Positions 1 through 7,094 of a DNA stretch of 64,000 nucleotides are shown in pieces. The number at the start of each line of letters is the position of its first letter. Position 1 is the first letter of the stretch. Origin of the DNA: Pseudomonas sp. SORT22 (GTDB lineage: Bacteria > Pseudomonadota > Gammaproteobacteria > Pseudomonadales > Pseudomonadaceae). Made by a program: the position numbers and the translations under genes. The notes under the pieces are model-generated. The model was not told the DNA's origin and searched no databases. It worked only from the letters and a program-made list of their open reading frames with translations. The DNA lies in contig NZ_CP071007.1 of assembly GCF_018417635.1 (NCBI RefSeq), forward strand, positions 4,340,501 to 4,404,500, written 5' to 3'.

Positions 1-1517
1 TCGGCAGTTATGACGCCAAGCGCAGCTCGGTGGCTGTTTCCGGCCCGTTGATGGGCAACGAACTGGCCGGCCGCCTGGCGGTGGACTACTCGGCTCGCGA
101 CACTTTCATCGATTACGACAACCCGAAGTTCCAGCGCGGCAAGGCCGACCAGAACTTCCGCGCCGTCACCGCCCGGGCCAAGCTGCTGTGGGTGCCCGAG
201 TCGCTGCCGGGCCTTGAGGCCAAGTACACCTTCGCGCACAACGACAGCAACCGCCCGAGCCAGGAGGCCGCCTCGGCGCCCTTGCACAAGCTCGACCACG
301 ACACCACCACCATGCCCAGCTGGGAGCAGGACACCAACACCAGCGTGGTGGATGTCAGCTACGACTTCGACAACGGCATCAAACTGTTCAACCAGGCGCA
401 ATACTCGCTGTCCAACGTGCAGCGGTTCACCGGCATCGCCGGCGAAGGCGACGCCGATATCAAGCAGAAAAACGCCTCCAACGAATCGCGCATCACCTTC
501 GGCGACGCCCTGGATACCCTAAGCGGCATGGGTGGCATCTACTACGCCCACACCAAGACCGACGAAACCCTGAACCTGCGCGGGCTCTCGGCCTTCGATG
601 ACACCAAGGAGAACCTCGGCATCTTCGGCGAACTCAGCTACCGCCTGAGTGAGCGCTGGACCCTGAGCACCGGCCTGCGCTTTCAGCAGGATCACATCGA
701 GCGCCAGGGCAATTCGGTGCTGGCACCGACGGCACTGGACTACGAGAAAACCTTCTCCGCCCTGCTGCCCAAGGTCTCGCTGGCTTACGCAGCGACGCCG
801 GACTGGACCGTCGGCGCCCTGGTCAGCCGCGGTTACAATCCCGGTGGCGTGTCGCTCAATCTGACCACCCGGCAATGGGCGTACTTCAAGGAAGAGTCGA
901 TCTGGAACTATGAGCTGTTCAGCCGCGCCAACCTGCTCGACGACCGCCTGATCCTCAGCAGCAACCTGTTCTATATGGACTTCAAGGACGCTCAGTACAA
1001 CATCCCAGTGGTGATTTCCCCGGGTGTCGCCCAGTCCTACACCATCAACGCCGAAAAGGCCCACGCCTATGGCCTGGAGCTGAGCGCCGACTACCGTGTG
1101 CTCGACAACCTGACCCTCAAGGCCAGTGCCGGCGCCTTGCGTACACGCATCGACAAGATCTCCAGCAACGCCGACTACCAGGCCAACGAGTTTGCCCGCT
1201 CCCCCGGTTACACCCTGAGCTTTGGCCCGAGCTGGGACATCACCGACAAACTCAACCTCAACGTCCAGGTCCGTCACCTGGATGGCTATTACTCCGACAC
1301 CGCCAACACCTCGTCCTACTCGGTGAAGCCCTACACCCTCACCGATGCGCGGATGAGTTACCAGTTCAACAAGCAGGTGCAGCTGTACGGCTACGTGAAG
1401 AACGTGTTCGACGACCGCTCGCCCACCTATATGCAGCAGAACCGCGGCATCGGCGGCACCGAGGCGAGCATGACCCTGCCGCGCATGGTCGGCGTCGGCG
1501 TCAAGGGCGCGTTCTGA
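1..1517 (+). CDS. TonB-dependent outer-membrane receptor, C-terminal part (5' end outside window)
   Basis: The reading frame is already open at the left edge, so the start codon, signal peptide and plug domain lie upstream. About 505 residues remain, all in the alternating hydrophobic/polar pattern of a 22-strand beta-barrel. Near the end come YGYVKNVFDDRSPTY and a terminal strand closing in VGVKGAF, with the C-terminal phenylalanine used for Bam-dependent insertion. TonB receptors import ferric siderophores, cobalamin or other scarce ligands across the outer membrane using TonB energy; the ligand cannot be told here. The stop is 33 bases before a flavin monooxygenase gene, so the two are probably cotranscribed, which hints at uptake and oxidation of the same compound (inference). 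Confidence 0.9.
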   Translation, partial: GSYDAKRSSVAVSGPLMGNELAGRLAVDYSARDTFIDYDNPKFQRGKADQNFRAVTARAKLLWVPESLPGLEAKYTFAHNDSNRPSQEAASAPLHKLDHDTTTMPSWEQDTNTSVVDVSYDFDNGIKLFNQAQYSLSNVQRFTGIAGEGDADIKQKNASNESRITFGDALDTLSGMGGIYYAHTKTDETLNLRGLSAFDDTKENLGIFGELSYRLSERWTLSTGLRFQQDHIERQGNSVLAPTALDYEKTFSALLPKVSLAYAATPDWTVGALVSRGYNPGGVSLNLTTRQWAYFKEESIWNYELFSRANLLDDRLILSSNLFYMDFKDAQYNIPVVISPGVAQSYTINAEKAHAYGLELSADYRVLDNLTLKASAGALRTRIDKISSNADYQANEFARSPGYTLSFGPSWDITDKLNLNVQVRHLDGYYSDTANTSSYSVKPYTLTDARMSYQFNKQVQLYGYVKNVFDDRSPTYMQQNRGIGGTEASMTLPRMVGVGVKGAF

Positions 1518-1550
1518 GCCCATCAAAAGACCACAAGGAGAATTGCAAGG

Positions 1551-2858
1551 ATGAGTACCCCCAAGCGCCTGCACATTGGCCTGTCACTGGCACCGACCTG
1601 GTTGAGCGGCGATGGCTGGCGGCGCGAGAACAGCAACATAGAAGGTATTTTCACCGCCGAGTTTGCGATTGATCTGGCCAAGCGCGCAGAAGCTGCGCAC
1701 CTGGACTTTGTCTTTCGCCCCGATGTTCATGCTTTGGTGCCGGAGATGCTCGAAAGCGGCTCGGGCTTCGCCAGCCTCGACCCGAGCATCCTGCTCGCCG
1801 CAGTTGCCCAGCACACCTCGAAGATCGGCCTGGTTTCGACCGTATCGACCACCTTCCTGCCGCCCTATGTAGTCGCCCGCCAGTTGCAGTCTTTGAACTG
1901 GATCAGCAAGGGCCGGGTCGGCTGGAACATCGTCACCGCGCTGCAAGGCCACGAGAATTTCGGCCTGACGGCAATGCCCAGTGCCGATGAGCGTTACCAG
2001 CGGGCTGCGGAGTTCACCCGGGTGGTTCATCAGCTGTGGGACAGCTTCCCCAGCGACGCCCTGAAACTGGATCGCAGCACGGGCCGTTACGCCGACGCCT
2101 CACAGGTTCGCCCGATCGACCACGACGGCGCTCACCTGAAGGTCAAGGGCCCACTCAACCTGCCGGTGTACGCCAACACCCGAATCCCGCTGGTGCAAGC
2201 CGGCGCATCCGATTCGGGCCGTGACTTTGCCGCGTCGGTGGCCGACCTGGTATTCGCCCCCACGCCGGATATCGACGCTGCGCTCGAGCTGCGTCACGAC
2301 CTGTCCCGCCGCGCTGAAAAACACGGCCGCGATCCGGCCGACATTCGCCTGCTGCCCGGCCTGAGCCTGTACCTGGCCGAGACCCGCGAACAGGCCCGCG
2401 AGCTGTTCATGTGCACCCACGCGCGCATCGACAAGCCGCGCAAGTTTGCCTCGATCAAGGAGATGACCGGGCTCGACCTCAACCAATGGCCAGAAGACCG
2501 CCCGATCACCGCCGCTGACCTGCCTGCGCCCGTGAGCAATCCTGGCAGCCGTACCCACACCAACCTGCTGCGACGCCTGATCGAACGTGAATCGCTGCGG
2601 GTCAGTGAGTTACTGTTGCGCCCAGAGGTGATCTCGGCTGCACACTGGCAGGTGATCGGTACGGTGGACGATGCCGTCGAGAGTATTGTCGAATGGGCTG
2701 CATCCGGTGCCATCGATGGCTTCATCGCGGCGCCCGGTGGCTCGCTGGAATCGGTGCACCTGTTCCTTGAACAGGTGATGCCACGCCTGGTGCAGGCCGG
2801 GTTGTTCCGCGAGTGCTACAGCGGCTCGACCTTTATCGAGCACCTCACCGAGCAATAA
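1551..2858 (+). CDS. LLM-class flavin-dependent monooxygenase (NtaA/SnaA/DszA family)
   Basis: A 435-residue protein with the TIM-barrel layout of bacterial luciferase-like monooxygenases. Typical elements are the N-terminal HIGLSLAPTW strand, FVFRPD, TVSTTFLPPYVVARQLQSLN and SKGRVGWNIVT, the last being very characteristic of the nitrilotriacetate / dibenzothiophene-sulfone / pristinamycin monooxygenase subfamily. Such enzymes use FMNH2 from a separate reductase plus O2 to oxidise amines, sulfones or similar substrates. No reductase gene is next to it. The ATG has AAGGAG 11 bases upstream. It follows a TonB receptor directly and is closed by a strong terminator. The substrate is unknown; organosulfur or chelator breakdown is a guess from the family. 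Confidence 0.88.
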   Translation: MSTPKRLHIGLSLAPTWLSGDGWRRENSNIEGIFTAEFAIDLAKRAEAAHLDFVFRPDVHALVPEMLESGSGFASLDPSILLAAVAQHTSKIGLVSTVSTTFLPPYVVARQLQSLNWISKGRVGWNIVTALQGHENFGLTAMPSADERYQRAAEFTRVVHQLWDSFPSDALKLDRSTGRYADASQVRPIDHDGAHLKVKGPLNLPVYANTRIPLVQAGASDSGRDFAASVADLVFAPTPDIDAALELRHDLSRRAEKHGRDPADIRLLPGLSLYLAETREQARELFMCTHARIDKPRKFASIKEMTGLDLNQWPEDRPITAADLPAPVSNPGSRTHTNLLRRLIERESLRVSELLLRPEVISAAHWQVIGTVDDAVESIVEWAASGAIDGFIAAPGGSLESVHLFLEQVMPRLVQAGLFRECYSGSTFIEHLTEQ

Positions 2859-2867
2859 ACGCCCGGC

Positions 2868-2899
2868 AAAAAAACACCCCTCGCGAGGGGTGTTTTTTG
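2868..2899. terminator. Bidirectional intrinsic terminator
   Basis: A-rich tract, then CACCCCTCGCGAGGGGTG hairpin, then a T-rich tract. It has runs on both sides, so it can end both the monooxygenase transcript and the convergent mgtE transcript. Confidence 0.9.
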
Positions 2900-2911
2900 T
2901 CGGATGCTCAA

Positions 2912-4354
2912 TCAGAGCAGGAAGATGGTGGCAAGGCCCAGGAAGATGAAGAAGCCACCACTGTCGGTCACCGCCGTGATCATCACGCTGGAGCCCATCG
3001 CCGGATCGCGGCCCAGGCGCACCAGGGTCATCGGGATCAACACCCCCATCAGCGCCGCCAGCAACAAGTTGAGGGTCATGGCGCCGGTCATGACCACGCC
3101 GAGCGACCAGCTGTCATACAGCAGGTAGGCAACCACACCAATCACTCCGCCCCAGATCAGGCCGTTGATCAGCGACACCGCTAGCTCCTTGCGCATCAAC
3201 CGCGAGGTGTTGCCGGGGCTGACCTGGTCGAGGGCCATGGCGCGCACGATCATGGTGATGGTCTGGTTGCCGGAGTTGCCGCCGATACCGGCAACGATCG
3301 GCATCAGCGCCGCCAGTGCCACCAGTTTTTCGATCGAGCCTTCGAACAGGCCGATCACCCGCGAGGCGACGAAGGCAGTGATCAGATTGATTGCCAGCCA
3401 CGCCCAGCGGTTGCGCAGCGAGCGCCAGACCGAGGCGAAGATGTCTTCTTCTTCGCGCAGACCGGCCATGCTCAGCACTTCGCTTTCGCTTTCTTCACGA
3501 ATCAGGTCGACCATTTCATCGATGGTCAGACGGCCGATCAGGCGATCGCTCTTGTCCACCACCGGCGCGGAAATCAAGTCGTAACGCTCGAACGCCTGAG
3601 CGGCATCGTAGGCGTCTTCATCCGGGTGGAAGCTCACCGGATCGCTGGCCATGACCTCGGCGACTTTCTTCTCCGGGTCGTTGACCAGCAAGCGCTTGAT
3701 CGGCAGCACGCCCTTGAGGATGCCGTCGTAATCGACCACGAACAGTTTGTCGGTGTGGCCTGGCAGCTCCTTGAGCCGGCGCAGGTAGCGCAATACCACT
3801 TCGAGGCTGACGTCTTCGCGGATGGTGACCATCTCGAAGTCCATCAATGCACCGACCTGGTCCTCGTCGTAGCTCAGGGCCGAACGCACGCGTTCGCGCT
3901 GCTGGGCATCGAGGCTTTCCATCAGCTCGTGGACAACGTCACGGGGCAGCTCGGGCGCCAGGTCAGCCAGTTCGTCGGCGTCCATTTCCTTGGCAGCGGC
4001 GAGCAGCTCGTGATCGTCCATGTCGGCGATCAGGGTCTCGCGGACCGAGTCGGACACTTCGAGGAGGATGTCACCGTCGCGCTCGGCCTTGACCAGTTGC
4101 CAGACGGTCAGACGATCGTCCAGCGGCAAGGCTTCGAGAATGTAGGCAACGTCGGCGGAGTGCAGGTCGTCGAGCTTGCGTTGCAGCTCGACCAGGTTCT
4201 GGCGGTGAACGAGGTTTTCTACCAGGTCATGGTGATGACCTTCCTGACGGTGGGTCAGGTCTTCGACCACGCGTTGACGCTGCAGCAGTTCGACCACCTG
4301 GGCCAGGCGATCCTGCAGGCTTTCTTGCGTCTTTTTTACTTCTACTTCAGTCAT
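2912..4354 (-). CDS. mgtE: Magnesium transporter MgtE
   Basis: A 480-residue protein with the MgtE order: an N-terminal helical superhelix domain rich in D/E, a CBS-domain pair in the middle (ending in DRLIGRLTIDEMVDLI), a linker helix and five membrane helices. The pore signature ALMPIVAGIGGNSGNQ is present. MgtE is a dimeric Mg2+-gated channel; the acidic cytosolic domains sense internal Mg2+ and close the pore. I chose the ATG giving MTEVEVKK, preceded by AGTGGAG, rather than an upstream in-frame codon lacking a ribosome site. The length fits the family. It is monocistronic and converges on the upstream monooxygenase. Confidence 0.95.
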   Translation of the reverse strand: MTEVEVKKTQESLQDRLAQVVELLQRQRVVEDLTHRQEGHHHDLVENLVHRQNLVELQRKLDDLHSADVAYILEALPLDDRLTVWQLVKAERDGDILLEVSDSVRETLIADMDDHELLAAAKEMDADELADLAPELPRDVVHELMESLDAQQRERVRSALSYDEDQVGALMDFEMVTIREDVSLEVVLRYLRRLKELPGHTDKLFVVDYDGILKGVLPIKRLLVNDPEKKVAEVMASDPVSFHPDEDAYDAAQAFERYDLISAPVVDKSDRLIGRLTIDEMVDLIREESESEVLSMAGLREEEDIFASVWRSLRNRWAWLAINLITAFVASRVIGLFEGSIEKLVALAALMPIVAGIGGNSGNQTITMIVRAMALDQVSPGNTSRLMRKELAVSLINGLIWGGVIGVVAYLLYDSWSLGVVMTGAMTLNLLLAALMGVLIPMTLVRLGRDPAMGSSVMITAVTDSGGFFIFLGLATIFLL

Positions 4355-4702
4355 AGGCGAACTCCACTCCCAGCAGCGGAGCACGCCGGGAGATCAATCA
4401 GTCAATTCTTGATTGGCAAAACTTGCTATTGAGTAACTACTGGGTAAGTCCATGGTGGTATTCCACAAGCCCCGGCGGGGCTGACGGGCGCAATCATACA
4501 CCGCTTGAGCTGTCAGGGTGCTGAAAAAATCGCGGCTAGAACAATCGTTTGCGAGACATACTTGTGACAACGTATGCAGGCAACAGTGCGACGGCGGTAG
4601 CGCGAAAAAAAACACATCGGGATCGGCATAAAATAGCGCGGGGCTGGCACGGCAACGATGACAGTCTATTCATCACGCCTTACCGGAAGATGAATGCCGG
4701 AA
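4355..4702. other. Gene-free stretch between mgtE and the tRNA cluster
   Basis: No credible coding sequence on either strand. It must hold the mgtE promoter and leader on the minus strand, but I see no clear hexamer pair and no recognisable magnesium riboswitch. Confidence 0.6.
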
Positions 4703-4733
4703 AGCAAAAAGCCCGCCTTGATAGGCGGGCTTT
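4703..4733 (-). terminator. Terminator of the tRNA-Arg transcript
   Basis: A perfect AAAGCCCGCC / GGCGGGCTTT hairpin with a six-base loop. Read on the minus strand it is followed by TTTTTGC. It lies just downstream of the last tRNA-Arg. Confidence 0.9.
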
Positions 4734-4741
4734 CTGTTGTA

Positions 4742-4818
4742 TGGTGCACTCAGGAGGATTCGAACCTCCGACCGCTCGGTTCGTAGCCGAGTACTCTATC
4801 CAGCTGAGCTATGAGTGC
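4742..4818 (-). tRNA. tRNA-Arg (anticodon ACG), third copy of the transcript
   Basis: 77 bases with an encoded CCA end. The acceptor arms GCACTCA / TGAGTGC pair, the anticodon stem CTCGG/CCGAG encloses loop CTACGAA (ACG, read as ICG), and the T arm has GGTTCGAATCC. It is identical to the two other copies upstream on the same strand. Confidence 0.97.
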
Positions 4819-4894
4819 AGGTTGGCGCTTGATGGACCAGATCACCTCTGGTTACAGCTAAAGCAACTTTCAAACTGAAAACTGCTTCGGTGTA

Positions 4895-4971
4895 TGGTGC
4901 ACTCAGGAGGATTCGAACCTCCGACCGCTCGGTTCGTAGCCGAGTACTCTATCCAGCTGAGCTATGAGTGC
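4895..4971 (-). tRNA. tRNA-Arg (anticodon ACG), second copy
   Basis: Same 77-base sequence with encoded CCA. It is separated from its neighbours by about 76-base spacers that are themselves similar, showing a tandem duplication of about 154 bases per unit. Confidence 0.97.
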
Positions 4972-5048
4972 AGGGTTGGCGCTTGATGGACCAGATCACC
5001 TCTGGTTGCAGCTGAAGCAGCATTCAAGTTGAAAACCGCTTCGTCGTA

Positions 5049-5125
5049 TGGTGCACTCAGGAGGATTCGAACCTCCGACCGCTCGGTTCGTAGCCGAGTA
5101 CTCTATCCAGCTGAGCTATGAGTGC
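5049..5125 (-). tRNA. tRNA-Arg (anticodon ACG), first copy
   Basis: Same 77-base sequence with encoded CCA. It lies 14 bases after a strong minus-strand promoter, which probably drives all three copies. Confidence 0.97.
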
Positions 5126-5139
5126 ATTTGTTACCGCGC

Positions 5140-5167
5140 ATTATAGGCCGCTAAATCATTTTGCCAA
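5140..5167 (-). promoter_or_regulatory. Sigma-70 promoter of the tRNA-Arg triplet
   Basis: On the minus strand TTGGCA, a 16-base spacer, and a perfect TATAAT -10, followed by GCGCGG. The GC-rich start region resembles the discriminator of stringently controlled stable-RNA promoters (inference). Confidence 0.8.
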
Positions 5168-5233
5168 CCACTTTTTCGTTTAATTTCAACGACTTAGGCG
5201 ATTCAGGCAGATTACAGCGTCCTACATGAATAA

Positions 5234-5324
5234 TGGCGGAGAAGGGGGGATTCGAACCCCCGATACCCTTGTGAGGTATACTCCCTTAGCAGGGGAGCGC
5301 CTTCGGCCACTCGGCCACCTCTCC
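5234..5324 (-). tRNA. tRNA-Ser (anticodon GCT)
   Basis: 91 bases with a long variable arm (TATACCTCACAAGGGTATC), as in class II tRNAs. Acceptor GGAGAGG pairs with the 3' CTTCTCC, the anticodon stem is CTCCC/GGGAG with loop CTGCTAA (GCT), and CCA is encoded. It sits downstream of rsmA as in other pseudomonads. Confidence 0.97.
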
Positions 5325-5338
5325 GCAACACGGGGCGT

Positions 5339-5367
5339 ATAATAACCAGACCCTTCCCCGTTTGCAA
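5339..5367 (-). promoter_or_regulatory. Sigma-70 promoter of tRNA-Ser
   Basis: On the minus strand TTGCAA, a 17-base spacer, then TATTAT, followed by ACGCCCCG just before the tRNA 5' end. Confidence 0.75.
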
Positions 5368-5396
5368 ACTCTTTTTTGAAAAAAACTCGATAAAAA

Positions 5397-5585
5397 TTAA
5401 TGGGTTGGTTCTTCGTCCTTCTCTTTCTTGATCCGCAGGTAGATTTCCTCACGGTGGACGGCCACTTCTTTAGGGGCGTTGACCCCTATCCGCACTTGGT
5501 TTCCTTTGACGCCGAGCACGGTCACGGTGATTTCGCCGTCGCCAATGATCAGGCTCTCGGCGCACCGACGAGTCAGAATCAACAT
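5397..5585 (-). CDS. rsmA: Carbon storage regulator RsmA/CsrA
   Basis: A 62-residue protein with the whole CsrA fold: [16 protein letters not shown], then [15 protein letters not shown] and the RNA-binding VAVHREEIY segment near the end. CsrA/RsmA dimers bind GGA motifs in mRNA leaders, block translation and are titrated by RsmY/Z-type RNAs. They control secretion, biofilm and central carbon use. The ATG has AGGAG seven bases ahead; a longer in-frame start has no ribosome site. It lies between lysC and tRNA-Ser on the same strand, the usual Pseudomonas arrangement. A few acidic residues (KEKDEEPTH) form a short C-terminal tail. Confidence 0.96.
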   Translation of the reverse strand: MLILTRRCAESLIIGDGEITVTVLGVKGNQVRIGVNAPKEVAVHREEIYLRIKKEKDEEPTH

Positions 5586-5725
5586 AGCTTTCTCCTCACG
5601 CAATTCAGTTCAGGGATAACAGTCTGCAAAAAAAAGGGCTTCAGCCTACAACCCGTGACGGCTGCTGACCTACGCCTAAGTATTGACTAGCGCGAGCAAA
5701 AGCACAGATTTCTCACGCCAGCCAG

Positions 5726-5755
5726 AAACACGAAGGGCGCGGCATGGCCGCGCCC
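5726..5755 (-). terminator. Probable lysC terminator
   Basis: A perfect GGGCGCGGC / GCCGCGCCC hairpin with a three-base loop (5735-5755), followed on the minus strand by TTCGTGTTTC. The T-run is weak. The remaining stretch up to rsmA should carry the rsmA promoters. Confidence 0.6.
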
Positions 5756-5770
5756 CCAGAGGCAGCCGCC

Positions 5771-7006
5771 TTACTCGCCCTGTCGGGCAGGGGCGTCCAG
5801 CTCGAAGGCGGTGTGCAGGGCGCGCACTGCCAGCTCCAGGTACTTCTCTTCTATTACCACCGAGACCTTGATCTCGGAGGTGGAGATCATCTGGATGTTG
5901 ATGCTCTCCTTGGCCAGCGCTTCGAACATGCGGCTGGCAACACCGGCGTGGGAACGCATGCCGACGCCGACGATCGAGACCTTGGCGATGTTGGTGTCAC
6001 CTACCACTTCGCGAGCGTTGAGCTCGGCGGCGGTCTTGTCCAGGACCTTGTGGGCCTTGTCGTAGTCGTTGCGATGCACGGTGAAGGTGAAGTCGGTGGT
6101 GTTATCGTGCGAAACGTTCTGCACGATCATGTCGACTTCGATGTTCGCGGCACTGATAGGGCCGAGGATCTTGAAAGCAACGCCCGGGGTATCCGGTACG
6201 CCACGGATGGTCAGCTTGGCTTCATCGCGATTGAAGGCGATGCCGGAAATGATCGGCTGTTCCATGGATTCCTCTTCATCAATGGTAATGAGGGTACCCG
6301 GACCCTCCTGGAAGCTGTGCAGCACGCGCAGCGGGACGTTGTACTTGCCGGCGAACTCGACGGCGCGGATCTGCAGCACCTTGGAACCGAGGCTGGCCAT
6401 TTCCAGCATCTCTTCGAAGGTGATCTTGTCCAGGCGCTGGGCCTGGGCCACCACGCGCGGGTCGGTGGTGTAGACACCATCGACATCGGTGTAGATCTGG
6501 CACTCGTCCGCCTTGAGCGCTGCCGCCAGGGCCACGCCGGTGGTGTCGGAGCCACCGCGACCGAGGGTGGTGATGTTGCCGTGCTCGTCGACCCCCTGGA
6601 AACCTGCAACCACCACCACGCGGCCGGCCTTGAGGTCGCCACGAATCTTCTGGTCGTCGATCTGCAGGATGCGCGCCTTGTTGTGCGCGCTGTCGGTGAG
6701 GATCCGCACCTGGTTACCGGTGTAGGACACTGCCGGAATACCACGTTTGATCAGGGCCATGGCCAGCAAGGCGATAGTCACCTGCTCGCCAGTGGAGACG
6801 ATCACATCCAGTTCACGCGGAACCGGCTGATCGCTGATCTTCTTGGCCAGGTCGATCAGGCGATTGGTTTCGCCGCTCATCGCCGACAGTACTACCACCA
6901 GGTCATCGCCGGCTTCGCGGAACTTCTTGACCTTGTCGGCAACCTGCTCGATTCGCTCGACTGTGCCGACCGAGGTACCACCAAATTTCTGTACGATCAA
7001 CGCCAT
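5771..7006 (-). CDS. lysC: Aspartate kinase, lysine/threonine-sensitive type
   Basis: A 411-residue protein that opens MALIVQKFGGTSVG (kinase signature with catalytic Lys7). It continues with VVVLSAMSGETNRL and GRGGSDTTGVALAAAL and ends in two ACT domains from about residue 265 (PDTPGVAFKI; SIVGVGMRSHAGVASRMFEAL). It phosphorylates aspartate, the first step to lysine, threonine, methionine and diaminopimelate, and the ACT domains give feedback control. There is no fused homoserine dehydrogenase. It lies 88 bases after alaS on the same strand and before rsmA. In this class an internal start can give a separate beta subunit; an internal ATG near the ACT region (MEQPIISG) is compatible, but this is not shown. 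Confidence 0.96.
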   Translation of the reverse strand: MALIVQKFGGTSVGTVERIEQVADKVKKFREAGDDLVVVLSAMSGETNRLIDLAKKISDQPVPRELDVIVSTGEQVTIALLAMALIKRGIPAVSYTGNQVRILTDSAHNKARILQIDDQKIRGDLKAGRVVVVAGFQGVDEHGNITTLGRGGSDTTGVALAAALKADECQIYTDVDGVYTTDPRVVAQAQRLDKITFEEMLEMASLGSKVLQIRAVEFAGKYNVPLRVLHSFQEGPGTLITIDEEESMEQPIISGIAFNRDEAKLTIRGVPDTPGVAFKILGPISAANIEVDMIVQNVSHDNTTDFTFTVHRNDYDKAHKVLDKTAAELNAREVVGDTNIAKVSIVGVGMRSHAGVASRMFEALAKESINIQMISTSEIKVSVVIEEKYLELAVRALHTAFELDAPARQGE

Positions 7007-7061
7007 TTCAAAGCCGCCTCAGCCCATGAAGGGCACCCAATAAACATTCAAACGACGCCAT

Positions 7062-7084
7062 GGCCCGCCACTGGACGGCGGGCC
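7062..7084 (-). terminator. Hairpin between alaS and lysC
   Basis: A perfect GGCCCGCC / GGCGGGCC inverted repeat with a seven-base loop, just after the alaS stop. It has no good T-run, so it may reduce rather than end transcription into lysC. Confidence 0.45.
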
Positions 7085-7094
7085 GATGTACGCC

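Noticed and set aside
4549..4878. Plus-strand open frame across the tRNA-Arg region
   Set aside because: It runs antisense through a perfect tRNA gene and its terminator, so coding is not credible.
4742..5125. Regular repeats with similar spacing as a CRISPR array
   Set aside because: The repeats are 77-base tRNA genes with full cloverleaf pairing, and the spacers are alike rather than unique.
5771..6300. Separate gene for the aspartate kinase beta subunit
   Set aside because: An internal start is known in some relatives, but I see no clear ribosome site here, so I list a single lysC.
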